The notes: a model not told the origin generated them from the sequence alone. A stretch of 64,000 nucleotides of DNA from Bactericera cockerelli (GCA_024516035.1 CM044959.1:35652738-35716737), one strand, 5' to 3'. Numbered from the stretch's first letter, positions 52,701 through 62,829 are shown. Program-made: numbers and translations.

Positions 52701-53559
52701 ACAGTAAGGTGCTGGTTCGAAGGCCATCCACTTGTAAAAGGACCTACAATAATCAAGGCTTAGCATTTAAGCTATTGGTATAGAAGTAAACAGAGTTCAA
52801 AGAGAAATCAGCGTGAATGACCCGCTTCTTAGCAGAGATTAAGTACTCCGCTAAATGGTCACGGATACACTTCAGGCAACAAGTATTAAGAAAGAATGAG
52901 AGAACGGCTTACTCTGGCAAAGGTATGGTAACGGATACACTTAAGGCAACAAGTATTAAGAAAGAATGAGAGAACGGCTTACTCTGGCAAATGTATGGTA
53001 ACGGAGAGACTTAAGGCAACAAGTATTAAGAAAGAATGAGAGAACGGCTTACTCTGGCAAATGTATGGTAACGGATACACTTAAGGCAACAAGTATTAAG
53101 AAAGAATGAGAGAACGGCTTACTCTGGCAAAGGTCTCCAGCTTGCCGGTGTTCAATGCTTCAGAGAGGCGCGGATTGTTCTGCTTGAGCAAGGCCAGCTG
53201 ATCCGGACTGGACAGCAGGAGATCTCTCACTTGCCCAGGGTCCTGCCACTGTCCGGGCATACTGGCCGGAAACCCCTTGGCCTGTACCACATGGTAGGAG
53301 CGGGGGTGGGCGGTGGGGAGGGAGAAGCTGGAGCTCCCCGCGAGGTTCTCCACGATGATGCGATCTCCCGTGCGGACGCCTAGTGGCGCAGTGGCCTCGC
53401 GTCGTCCCTCAGACACTTCCCCTTGTGGACGATTATCATGTCGTCCGGCGCAATGCCGCTCTGGTTCTGACACAGCCGCTTCAGCTGGCGCAGGTTCAGC
53501 TGTGGACTAACATTTGCGACGAAGGAGCCGCGGTTATCGATACTGACGTTCACTCTCAT
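49738..53559 (-). CDS. rngo: DDI1/DDI2-type (rngo) ubiquitin-like aspartyl protease, 4 exons, one frameshift
   Basis: DDI1 proteins are ubiquitin shuttles with a retroviral-type aspartyl protease fold, active in proteasome-linked processing. Minus-strand exons: 53559-53123, 51867-51664, 50737-50567, 49971-49738 (stop TGA). Start at ATG 53,559 ([11 protein letters not shown]) fits the family; a longer in-frame start at 53,625 is less likely. Order: ubiquitin-like domain (about 1-75), linker with [20 protein letters not shown] and LETFAR, helical region ([36 protein letters not shown]), protease domain with FVDSGAQTT (catalytic Asp about 225), [20 protein letters not shown] and [17 protein letters not shown]. 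It ends [11 protein letters not shown] with no UBA domain, about 348 residues (human DDI2 399). In exon 1 the frame breaks at 53,380-53,382: one base seems missing, producing TAG. This is either a sequence error or real damage; the rest is intact. Confidence 0.93.
49996..50085 (-). repeat. SINE tail, variant G
   Basis: GAATAGAATAGAAATTACCT, TTTATACTGCCGAGGTGAGA and CCCTTTATTCCAGCAGTC match the fragment at 38,725-38,825. It lies in DDI1 intron 3, next to exon 4. Confidence 0.55.
50180..50385. repeat. About 109-bp tandem repeat carrying the DDI1 exon 4 acceptor region
   Basis: The block GATGTGGGTGTATGGAAGTG, AGTGGATATTTA, AACACCTGAGGAGTGGAGGT occurs twice (about 50,197-50,272 and 50,307-50,375). 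Its last part, CCTGAGGAGTGGAG, also forms the true intron 3/exon 4 junction at 49,971-49,984. On the minus strand each copy ends CTCCTCAGG, a 3' splice-site-like sequence. Confidence 0.78.
50825..51031 (-). mobile_element. tRNA-derived SINE, family B, best preserved
   Basis: The minus strand begins GTCCCGGTAGCTCAGTGGTA (A box), has GTGGGTTCGAAACCCGGC (B box), then CGGGACATGACAAGTTCTCA, TTACCACATAATAAAATGTC, and ends AAAATAAGGCGATATTATTA. The tRNA-like region has no intact cloverleaf at its 3' end and continues directly into the SINE body. It sits in DDI1 intron 2. Confidence 0.82.
51125..51240 (-). repeat. SINE family D, decayed
   Basis: GTTAGTCACAAAGTGATGTC, CTCAAACCGGCTTTACTTAA and ACCTCGAGGTTACAAGTCCG follow the family D order. 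A 5S-SINE-like tail remnant (GACTATAGCAGTCGAAAGAG) is nearby at 51,325-51,350. Confidence 0.6.
51504..51735 (-). repeat. 138-bp duplication of the DDI1 exon 2 end and its donor
   Basis: Two copies at an offset of 138 bases (CTCACCTTGCAGTTAATATA at 51,521 and 51,659). Each includes about 70 bases of exon 2 coding for [20 protein letters not shown] and the donor AAG|GTGAGG. The upstream copy (51,636-51,735) belongs to the exon; the other lies in intron 2 without an acceptor. ATTCTATTCTATTCC repeats border both. Confidence 0.9.
52166..52451. mobile_element. MITE in DDI1 intron 1
   Basis: The ends are imperfect inverted repeats: GGGCCTCATTCCAGAA and, inward from the right, GGACCTTGTTCCAGAA. Inside lie two further palindromic blocks (CTCCCTTT...CAAATTTTG / CAAAATTTG...AAAGGGA, then a second similar pair), so the element is itself nested. 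Confidence 0.65.
52857..53133 (-). repeat. 70-bp array repeating the DDI1 exon 1 splice donor
   Basis: Four copies at exactly 70-base spacing (AGAACGGCTTACTCTGGCAA at 52,901, 52,971, 53,041 and 53,111). On the minus strand each contains TTTGCCAGA|GTAAGCCG, that is the last bases of exon 1 and its donor. The copy at 53,111-53,133 is the real junction (donor at 53,122-53,121). The copies are almost identical, so the expansion is recent. Confidence 0.93.
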
Positions 53560-55382
53560 TGTGAACGCACCCTTTCTGGCGGATCTTGTGTTCAGATCCT
53601 TTTCTGTGTTTTGTTTGAGTGTCAATGGTTTGTGAATGGAGCGCTACTTCATATTTTCTTTGTTATGCCGAAATGTTGTGTTTGGAAATTTTTGAGTGGA
53701 AGAATTAACGTGTAATTTATCGTGTTTATGGTGAGAATTGTGTACGAGCGGGGTCGTGGACGAAACATAGCCAGCACATGGGGCCCTGAGCTGAGAACTG
53801 AGAATATTTCCAGTTTTCCTGCTGACAGTTGGCGAAGATTTATTTTTCAAATTATTTGTTTTGACAGTGTCACCCTGAATGGATTGATTTAGTGATTTTG
53901 GACAGATAATCACCCTAAAACAGCTGACAGACACCGATTTTTTTTTTAAACTTTTAAACCTTCAGCACCTATCCGATTCTGTTATTTGACAAAAAAATTC
54001 AAACTGAACAGTAAAAAGCAAGATGAAATATTTTCTTTCTTGAAAAAATCCTTTGTGAAAACTTCGAGAGCAGTTTTCAAGGCATTGTGCAGTTCGCGAG
54101 CAAAGTTCCCCTGGATAATACGCGAGTCACGACTTTGTGTGCACTCTTGCGTAATCTAATGAGAGAGCGCGGTGGCCTAGACCTGACCAGCTCAACACGA
54201 AACTTTTGAATGTAGGCTACAAGCTACAAGAGACTCAAGTAAATGACTAAGTTCATCTGGGTCAGTTTAAGCTGGAGTTAACCTCGTATATGGAATTATG
54301 TCCAACCTGAGTTGAGATTGTGAAGATAAAGTCAGCCGATATGATCTTGAGCTCTGGTCAAATAAATGAACAGAACTCTTTTTCGCAATCTTAGAATGAT
54401 TTTGAGTCTGTGAAAGGACATCATTATTTCTAAACATTGGTTCCTATTCTTTTTGGGTTAGGGAGAGGCCCGCCCGCTCTGGGTGGAGGGCTGTGTGTGC
54501 CCTGAAAATGAAATTATTTCTACCTCCTAACTTCGAAACCCCAGCTCTTTTTGAAGTGAGAGAGTCTAGGTAGAGACTGGGAATTGGAATGGATATTGTC
54601 GTAGAGATAAAAATAGACAAAGATGAGATACGTAGTCCAAAAATCTTTATTCTTGGATTTTCATCCAGTGATGGCATACGTCACCTTAATGAAAAAGGAA
54701 AGAAAATAAGTAAGAAGGAAGAAAGCCTCTCACTGACAATAAGAAATATTCTATAACATGTGCTACAGTGCCAATTTACCATCAAATATCAAGAGAGAAA
54801 ACATTGAAAAAAGATAGCAATATAATACGGGATTATTTAATTATAAGTATAGGCAATTAGCTATTATCTAGAAACAATCAAAAAGAGAGGAAAAGAGCTT
54901 ATTAAATAATTAAAGTTAACCATTTTATCATTCAGTATCAGTAGTTGATACTTTAATGGTCCATCTAGTATTTCAGGTTTCAAGTCTCCTTTCTAAGACC
55001 GAGCAAGAACTGACTGACACAATCTGGATTCTGTTGGGCTTGAAATGGTTGCGTAACCTCAACAGAATAATGTGGTTTAGGTTTTTGTTTTGATAAACAT
55101 TCCAAAATTTACTACACCTCAAGACGTATTCAAGAGGCTTAACATTAAATTGGAGATTTATTTTATTTATGTATATCTTTTAACTGCGCACTTTTGTAAA
55201 TTTATGTGCGTTAAAATAGTTGAAATATACCAACTTGCAAAAACAATCCCAACCACCTACTAATGAGACATCATACTAAGCTCTAACCCTAAAAGTAACA
55301 AAAACCGTGGGAAAAATAAAATATTCTTTGGTCTACCCTCTGAGGTACCCTCAGTGTGTTCATAATGTACATCAGTAGGTGA
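53560..55382. other. DDI1 upstream region, no gene seen
   Basis: It should contain the DDI1 promoter. A stretch at about 53,640-53,860 and another at 54,060-54,190 are less AT-rich but show no sustained protein-like frame. A family of short frames near 54,444-54,677 is not convincing. Confidence 0.35.
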
Positions 55383-55519
55383 CAGTGGCGTATCTAGCTA
55401 GACCTGGACGGAAGAGACTTGGGGCATGCATTCTCAGCATACTGTATTATTACCTCAGCTTGGAAATTTCGGTGGGGGGTTTTGTCCCCGAAACTCCCCA
55501 CCCCCTTCCTACGCCACTG
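55383..55519. mobile_element. hAT-like MITE, 137 bp
   Basis: Inverted ends CAGTGGCGTA and TACGCCACTG. The flanks GTAGGTGA (55,375-55,382) and ATAGGTGA (55,521-55,528) differ at one of eight positions, after one extra A. No coding capacity. Confidence 0.62.
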
Positions 55520-56539
55520 AATAGGTGATAACTTTTGGATGGATTAAAGCTACGTTTTTTTTTTCATTATTTAAAAATCTGAATAATGAAGAAAAATATA
55601 TTATTAATAAAAAAAGAAGTACATTCACACAAGTCAAGATTTAAATTTTCAAATTTCTAGTTTCAACCGGACAAAAGTTAATCAGCTGTTGAACACATGG
55701 TATAGTAGGGCACCTTGCGTTTGATGATGGTTTTACCCAAACAATTAATTATTTTCTTTTATGTCCCATATTCTTTTTTTATTTTTCAAAACAAAATTCC
55801 ATGAAAATTGTAACTTAGAATTGCGTAATGTCAAATTTAGTCAGCTAGGAAACACATGGAATCATGACATATGAAAAAGCTATGTAGCAGTGTAGCTACT
55901 AAGATTACACAACTTTATGTATTTGTTCAGCTTTATTTATTTTGAGTGTAACTGTTCGAATTTAGGGCTCCAAAACTGGTTTTTTTATTTAACTTGTAAG
56001 TTAAATAAAAAACACGTTTTTTATTGAATAGCTGAAAGTTTAGCAAGAGTTTAAGGTGGATTGGTACTTTTACACATTTTTTTCACGGAGTATTGTTCTC
56101 TATAGTTACTTTTGTACATGCCCTGAATTTAAGGATATTATTGTTCTTACTAAATTATTGCCACCATGTTAACCCCCCACCAAAAAAATAAAATCCAAAC
56201 AAATCTCGAGAAAATATCTGTGTTCGTATCCCAGCAAGCTTTGCGTTCTACCCACTCGGCCTCGGTGACTGCGATTTAAATAAATAGCTAATTATTTTCG
56301 TCAAAATGTGATCGAATTGTAAAATCTAGCTTCACCATCCTTGAAAGACTATCGGAAGTAAAACCAGTGGACGTCCCAGAACTTTTATAACCGTGGTCAT
56401 GAGACCCTGACAACCATCTCATCAGATTTGCGTCGCTCTCACAAGGTGCAATTTTATGGATCTGACACCGGCAGATATAAATCTAGATATAATCTGACTT
56501 TATGTGTACAATTCACCCTGACCTTTTCTTCTTCTACAG
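55520..56539. other. Intergenic, AT-rich
   Basis: No gene seen. There is a hairpin at about 55,981-56,012 (TTTTTATTTAACTT and its inverse with a two-base loop). Confidence 0.4.
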
Positions 56540-56782
56540 ATGTTGATAATTAGCTTCTTGTTAAATCTTCGCAGTATATGTAACACGGCCCTTTCTGGAA
56601 TATCTATAATTTTCTATAGTTTCATCGATTTTTCGGGGGTCGATATTATGAAATTGCTAGTGGAAAAGTCAGGTGATGGTAGAACGGGTTTTTATATATC
56701 ACAAAGGATAAGTCTGGCAATACAGAGAGGGAATGCGGCGGCAGTTGTGGGCTGTGTGCCACAGTTGGATAATGATTTGTAA
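56540..56782 (+). CDS. Putative terminal coding exon, product unknown
   Basis: A strong acceptor (CCTTTTCTTCTTCTACAG) ends at 56,539 and is followed by 80 open codons and a stop at 56,780-56,782. An AATAAA overlaps the stop region. The peptide starts hydrophobic (MLIISFLLNLRSICNTALSG), continues FYSFIDFSGVDIMKLL, and has a more polar end with ISLAIQRGNAAAVVG and PQLDNDL. It looks like the final exon of a real protein or a recent gene fragment. I do not recognise the family and found no upstream exons on this strand between it and DDI1. Confidence 0.38.
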   Translation: MLIISFLLNLRSICNTALSGISIIFYSFIDFSGVDIMKLLVEKSGDGRTGFYISQRISLAIQRGNAAAVVGCVPQLDNDL

Positions 56783-57547
56783 TAAACTTTAGTCGAATAT
56801 GATTTTAAAAAAAATATGAAATTTCTATTTTGGATGTTTGGTAGCGTTGATTAAAAGATACAAAATGCTGACACGTTTCGTTGGTAGGTATAAGTTAGTG
56901 TTTTGGGTCAGACACGCACTGGCAGATTTTTGCTTTATGAGAACGGTTGGATAAGAAACTCTAATGTTGGAAGTGAGCCAATACTTTAAAAAAAAGGACC
57001 GATTTGAAGACCAATGTAAAAAACACAAGTACGTCTCAAAACCCGTACTTTAGTATTTTTTAGCAGTATGATGGAACCTACCGTATGTCTAGCTGGAGAA
57101 CATTAAGCAGTTTCGGTACCAGCTTTGTCACACCATAAAAAAATAACACAAATCATTGGAGCTCTTCACATGGTTGGCTTTAGGAAGGGCATCAAGCCAA
57201 CATATAAAAGGAGAAGTTCTAGCACTTCTTCTTTTAGATCCAACAAGAATTAGGAAGGAACCCCAACCATGAGAAAGTGGTTGAGCAGTGCCGGAACCCA
57301 AGTAGGTTTTGGAAAAGGCAAAGTGAACGGAGATGTTCAATCCGTACGTGTAAATGAGTATAATGAAGGATTAAATAGGTACTTGGTCACATCACTCATA
57401 CTGACGTAGTGAGGATGTCATTAACTAATTAACCATTGATGTCATACTTTACAACCGACAAATGAACATAAGCAATATTAGCAAGGGCACGTAGTCGTAA
57501 TTAATCCAACAAGAATTAAGAATGAACAGAACTATTAGCTCAGTCCC

Positions 57548-57750
57548 ATCACGGTAGCTCTGTGGTCAAACCGTCGCGTCGTTCTGATAGTCCAGTAAGT
57601 CCAGAGGTCGCGCGTTCAAAACTCAGCCGGGGCATGACAAGTTATCCTCCCATTGGGTATTTTGACCACATAATAAAATTGTCTTAGGATTACTGCTTAA
57701 TGGGACTTTTTGGTCCCAATCGGGCAATATAAATAAGGTGTTATTACTTT
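57548..57750 (+). mobile_element. tRNA-derived SINE, family B
   Basis: CACGGTAGCTCTGTGGTCAA (A box), GCGCGTTCAAAACTCAGCC (decayed B box), GGCATGACAAGTTATCCTCC, ATTTTGACCACATAATAAAA and TCGGGCAATATAAATAAGGT define a full-length copy. Confidence 0.8.
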
Positions 57751-57795
57751 TCAACCCTGAATGGGTGTTCGATTATTATCTAAAATAATACATAT

Positions 57796-57876
<81 letters not shown>
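57796..57876. repeat. (CA)n microsatellite
   Basis: About 80 bases of nearly pure CA repeats with one interruption (CACAAACA). Likely highly polymorphic. Confidence 0.95.
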
Positions 57877-57877
<1 letters not shown>

Positions 57878-58147
57878 TAATGCAATCTTCAGTAAGTTAT
57901 TTGCAAAAAACCTTACTAAGTTCGATTCTAAATCTACACTAATCATATTTCACAAATCCGATCACAAAACTGCTGCTACTCTTCTAGAAAAGTCAGCTGG
58001 GTTTCGTCTTGCTGGAAGTTCAAGTGAAGGTGAGCAACTTTGTGTCCAACTTGAATATAGCAACAAAAAACTTCAATGAGGGAGTTTTTTGTTTCCTTTC
58101 CTTAAGAGCGCTCATGTTTCGTTCTTCTAATAGTGCTAGTTATACCT

Positions 58148-58280
58148 ATTACCTAATAGTAGCAGTAGTAGTATTAGCTACTGTGTAGATAAGTTCTGGT
58201 AGGTACCTAAAAATACCTATTAGTATCAGTAGTAGTATTAGGTACAGTGTAGATAGGTTCTGGTAGGTACCTCAAAATAA
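58148..58280. repeat. Tandem duplication, about 70-bp unit
   Basis: The block TAGTATTAGCTACTGTGTAG, ATAAGTTCTGGTAGGTACCT is repeated with few changes (second copy TAGTATTAGGTACAGTGTAG, ATAGGTTCTGGTAGGTACCT). Non-coding. Confidence 0.82.
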
Positions 58281-58719
58281 TAGATAGCTAATATGGAAGG
58301 TGGGTTGGTAGGTGCATGCCATGGACAATGTGTTTGCACGAATTTTTATCAGTCTGGTAGTTTTTCTTTGCCAAAACTATAGATATAGTTCATAAACAAG
58401 TATAAAGTAAATTTCTATATTAACAAGGCCATGAATGCTTGGGCTTCCTGAACCAAGTAATAGAATAATGTATTCGCAAAAAATAGGCTACCCGTGTGTT
58501 ACCAGGGAAATAAGCAAGAAAACACCCTGTTGTATGACGCGACTTATTAGTCAAGGCTGTTCCCGCCCCTCTGATTCTGATGAGGAATAATAATAATAAT
58601 GTGCATCTTTGTGTTATTATATCACAATTTTAGTGGATAGCACAGAATTATAGGACTTTTCCATATTTTTAATATCCCAATATCTTATTTTTGCCTATAA
58701 TTCCGCCACTGGTCGCTGC

Positions 58720-58875
58720 TAAAATTAAAGCAGCTACTCATTTTTCCTCATGAGGTATGAGTGGACCCCGAACACTCAAGTACAGAGCAGAAAAAATTCT
58801 GCTCCGCTGGGGATCGAATCCAGATCACCATGCGTGCAATGCCTAGTGCGCTAACTCACTCGGTCACGGTGACTA
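58720..58875 (-). mobile_element. tRNA-derived SINE, family C
   Basis: The minus strand starts GTCACCGTGACCGAGTGAGT (A-box region), has GGATTCGATCCCC (B box), then ATTTTTTCTGCTCTGTACTT and CTCATACCTCATGAGGAAAA. Confidence 0.78.
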
Positions 58876-58884
58876 CTGACTACT

Positions 58885-59089
58885 GATGAGGAATAATAAT
58901 ATCGCCTTATTTATACTCCCCGACTACTACTAATAAATCCCATTATTTCAGCAGTGAGCCCAAGTCGAATTATTATGTGGTCAAAATCGCAATTGGGAGG
59001 ATAACTTGCCATGTCTCGGATGGGTTTCAAACCCGCGACTTCTGGTTATGTAGACCGACGCACGACAGCTTGACCTCTGAGCAAATGGT
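58885..59089 (-). mobile_element. tRNA-derived SINE, family B
   Basis: The minus strand shows GGGTTTGAAACCCATCC (B box), GAGACATGGCAAGTTATCC, GATTTTGACCACATAATAA and TATAAATAAGGCGATATTAT. It directly abuts the family C copy to its left. Confidence 0.76.
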
Positions 59090-59174
59090 TAGTCTACCGA
59101 TTTCGAAGGATAGATAAATCTAACATTCTAGTCCCCAGTGTGGGACGAAACAAGCTGGGAACACATTGAAAATT

Positions 59175-59435
59175 TAGAGCGCACCATTAGCTCAATGGTA
59201 AGACACTCCTCGCTTGCCATGCGGAATATCCCAAGTTCGAACCTCAGAACCGACAAAAATATTGGTTATGTTAAAGTAAGGGATACTTCCGGTGCGCTCG
59301 TGTTGACCCAGCACCTAAAATGGGAAGTAATGTTACTTCTCGCCCATCACAAGGGAGGCATTCTAAGGGATAGGCAAGCGACCACAAGCGTTTACAGTAG
59401 CTACTGTTTCATGGCTACGAAATGAAATGGACTGT
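59175..59435 (+). mobile_element. SINE family F, most complete copy
   Basis: tRNA-like head CACCATTAGCTCAATGGTAA (A box) and AAGTTCGAACCTCAG (B box). The body has GGATACTTCCGGTGCGCTCG, GTGTTGACCCAGCACCTAAA, TTCTCGCCCATCACAAGGGA and AGGCAAGCGACCACAAGCGT, and the segment ends near GGACTGTGAAACAC. Confidence 0.78.
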
Positions 59436-59439
59436 GAAA

Positions 59440-60325
59440 CACTTCTTCCACTTTGCCTTTTCCCAAACTCATTTGATGGGGTCGGCATTGGCCAACCTCT
59501 TCTATATGGTTTAGATTGGCTCCTTTGACTCTGGACACCCTGTATAATGTCACACCTTCACATCAGCATAAGTGGGTTTATCACACGAGGCATGGCTATT
59601 AAATTTTAACCTCATTGTAAAAATGAAACGGATGGTACTCAAAGACGTACAAAACCTCTTAGTACATGTTCGGAATGAAAAATTGCCAGAGCACCATGTG
59701 TTCAATCCAGTAATGAGCAAGATCTACGTGGAAAATAGCACGTCCATGACACACAGCTTTAAAATAAAATTGCAATACTTAATTTTCATGTTAACATAAA
59801 ACAATTTTCCGAGCTCAGAGTATTGGTGGTTTAACGATTTTAAATTTTTCCTTAACATAGGTATGTAAAAGTAAGTAACTACCTACATTTTTTATCGTTG
59901 ATTCACAACTTACATGGTGCCGAAAATTTATAAAATAGTAAAGTTTATTAACTTTTGAATATATCCTTTGAATTGCTCGAAAAAAAAAATTGGTATCTGC
60001 TAATACAATAAAGCCTAATTCACTAACAATCTAATTTTACAACCTTATTCAAAATTATCCGTCCTTTATAGATAAAATGTTAACTCATTAAAAGGTTCAT
60101 TCACCTATAAACTTCAAATAAAAATCGTGAAAATAAAAACTTATTTATTCTAAGGTTCAGTTGTTCTGAACTAAAAGTTTCTCAATGCGCCTGCTTCAAT
60201 AAGTTTAAGTCACTCACATTCATTGCAAGAAGTGAATTTGTCCTTTGCTATCGATTTACCTCTCACTTATTCTGGTGAGAAATTGAAATTGCAACAGTTT
60301 TTTTTTCTCTCAATGTGAAAAAAAT
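59440..60325. other. Intergenic, no gene seen
   Basis: AT-rich. The phrase TGACTCTGGACACCCTGTAT at 59,526-59,545 resembles one end of the CAGGGTG-type fold-back element but has no partner nearby. The plus-strand frame at 59,572-59,799 has no recognised domain. Confidence 0.35.
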
Positions 60326-60563
60326 CTTATAAATAAAGATTTTTTTTTAATGCGAAACAAAATTCTGGTGAAGAAATATCAACAATATTTTTTTTCTTTT
60401 TTTTTCTGAAACTTGAAGAAGAAAAAACTTTTATTCCGTTATCAAGTCTTGTAAATAAAGATTATTTTTAATGTGAAACAAAATTCTGGTGAAGAAGTAT
60501 CAACAATATTTTTTTTTCTGAAACTTGAAGAAAAAAAACTTTTATTCCGTTGTCAAGTCCTCT
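60326..60563. repeat. Tandem duplication, unit about 125 bp
   Basis: Two copies of the block ATAAAGATT, AACAAAATTCTGGTGAAGAA, TATCAACAATATTTTTTT, TCTGAAACTTGAAGAA, CTTTTATTCCGTTATCAAGT. The difference between copies is mainly in T and A run lengths. Confidence 0.85.
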
Positions 60564-61129
60564 CAAGATATCTACTCCAGTCAATTCTTTAAGCTACCAT
60601 AGTTCAAAGCTCAAAGTTTAACTCATGCTCACCTCCTTTTACATCTAGTGATTATGAAGAAACTCCTTTGCAGGATCGTTCCTAGATGTTCTTTTTCTAC
60701 GACTTTAAGACGAAGAAACCCATAGTCATACTGAAAAATTCATTGGAAATAATTTGATCGATCATTAAGTGCTATTTATTTACACTGATTCAATTGATTC
60801 AATCTCATTGATTCAATTCATTCTATTCCCCAAGTGCTAATATTGTGGGCTTCTTAGGTGTTGGTCCTCTCGTAAAAATAGCATTTGCCAAAACCAAATA
60901 TTTGTCTTTGGATAATCGCTCGTTCGACCAAGTAAAGGCCAAGAAAAAGAAATACTCCCCATTGTTGTTTTGCTCTTAATCTTGGTTTCAATGTTTTTAA
61001 CTGGTAATTTTTAATATTATTTTATGGAAAAAAGATTTATTATTAAAATTAATGTATGTGGGAAAATATACAATTATTTGCTAAACAGAAGCTCTTTGAA
61101 AGTTTGTGTCAAATTTCACTGACTACGTC

Positions 61130-61640
61130 AGGGCTCCTTGTAGTCTACTACAAAAGACGTACTCCAGAGATGCATGACGCATGCTTCAAGTTGCTCGGTG
61201 GAGTCCCGCAGTCAGCTCATTCAGTCTAAACTCTCCTGTGTTCTTGCCTGACGTTCGCGTCATTAGACACTTCTGCGTTTCCTCTGCCTCTCCTCTGTTC
61301 AGACCAAAACGTTTGTTAACTTTTTCGTCTGTGCCGGAGAGTTGTGAGTTTAGTTTTGTGCGGTCTGCGCTAGAGGCAACTTCGGACTTCGGTCTGTGCA
61401 ACTCACGTGATTGCATTTTTACTTTCGATGTTTTTACCTCTTGGTCTGTTGGCTCGTCCGTTTGTTATTTAATAATACCGTTGCAGATCAAAGTTCACTG
61501 TGCTATTGTTTCGCCGGGCTGTGTTCTGTGCTTCTAGGAATTTGCCACGAATTGTTTGGATTATATTTCTTCTGGATTCGTCGAGTTTATAAAGGTGAAT
61601 TTCAACTACTGATAATATTCAGCGAAATGTTATCCTATGA
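61130..61640 (+). other. GC-richer block, possible 5' exon or repeat
   Basis: This block has a higher GC and CpG content than its surroundings (for example CTGACGTTCGCGTCATTAG, TGTGCCGGAGAG). It contains an arthropod-initiator-like TTCAGTC at 61,219 and a donor-like AAAG|GTGAATT near 61,594. The frames on both strands give no recognisable protein. It might be a non-coding first exon of a gene starting here and running right, or a piece of an unrecognised repeat. Confidence 0.25.
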
Positions 61641-62587
61641 GAAAACATTAATTTAGAACCACCTGTTTATACTCCTTTGTTTGTAATAAATTGAAAGTTC
61701 TAGTTCATCATCATATTGATAGCTGCATAATTTAGGTGCCTAACAAAAAAAAATTAAATCGACACCAAAAAAATCCTCTGAATCATAAAAGATGTACCTA
61801 TTATGAATTTTCATATTTTCCTAATTATGATATCTATTTCAACTTACTAAAAACTGTGTTTTTACTTTTGAGATACTTGATAGGATTTTTGTTTAATCTT
61901 GGAGCCAGTAGCGAAATAAAAAAACCTTTATTTTTTTAATATTTAAGTTCTACTTAATCTCTGATTTTGTTTGCAATACAACTGTGTTCATAATAAGCAT
62001 TTCGGCCTTCATAGTAAGTTCGTACCTGCCATAAAAAAAGCAAATTGAATTTAAAAAAAATCTTCTACATGTAGGTAACCATTTTTAGTACTGTATATTA
62101 ATTACAACATGGCTGCTTGTATAAATTAGTAATACTAACCAACTGATAATCAAGTGGTTCAGTAGTTAGAGCTGTGGACTCTTAATCAGGAACTCCTTTT
62201 TCGAGTCCTTATAATCGTGTCAAAGAAGCAGAATGTAATAGTGACTGGCAGTTTTATTTAACTTAATTAAAATCGCTGTGTGAATGGTTTACGCGTAAAT
62301 TTTTGTTCTTCTTGAACTTGTCTTGGTCTGCCTAGTTGTCGGAAAGGATCCGCGGTCTACTAGGCGCGAGTTCTATTCCAGCCCGGGGCAAATAAAATAG
62401 TTTTGTCAAAATATTATTACCGGATTTGCTCTTTCTCTATCCACCTGTCTCCTATTTCTGTTATTTATTTTCCTATAAAAAAAACTTGCTATGCAAAAAC
62501 ACAGAGAAAAGTGATGGAAAAACGACGAGTTTCAAATTCCAATCAAATCCCCACCTTCTCTGCCATGACCCGTTTTTGAAGAGTTAA
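61641..62587. other. Intergenic; two tRNA-like fragments
   Basis: A tRNA-like segment at about 62,149-62,222 (AGTGGTTCAGTAGTTAGAGC, TTTTTCGAGTCC) and another at about 62,320-62,392 (GAGTTCTATTCCAGCCCGGG) look like SINE heads or decayed tRNA genes. Neither forms a convincing complete cloverleaf. No protein gene seen. Confidence 0.4.
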
Positions 62588-62825
62588 TAAAAATATCGCC
62601 TTATTTATACTGCTCAACTATTATTCCAATAGTAATCCCCATTTTGGGAACCAACAGATAATGGGACTACCTGTGCATAATGAGACTACCTGTCTAAATA
62701 AAGCACTACTTATACTATTATTTTGTGGTCAAAAGCCCAAAAGGGAAGATTACTTATCCTGTCCCGACTGGGTTTCGAACCCGTGACTTCTGCATTGCCA
62801 GATCGACGCCTTGAACCATGCATTG
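62588..62825 (-). mobile_element. tRNA-derived SINE, family B, with internal insert
   Basis: The plus strand reads AATATCGCCTTATTTATACT, an interruption (ATAATGGGACTACCTGTGCA) of about 50 bases, then TATTTTGTGGTCAAAAGCCC and GGGTTTCGAACCCGTGACTT (inverse B box). Confidence 0.72.
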
Positions 62826-62829
62826 GTAG

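Noticed and set aside
57128..57340. Minus-strand 70-codon frame
   Set aside because: The sequence (GGCTTTAGGAAGGGCATCAA and similar) looks like part of a dispersed repeat and has no protein features.
59526..59545. Single CACCCTGTAT motif as a transposon end
   Set aside because: No inverted partner or target duplication was found nearby.
61181..61537. 118-codon plus-strand frame in the GC-richer block
   Set aside because: No domain or conserved motif is visible, and the opposite strand is equally open. Kept only as a possible 5' exon region.
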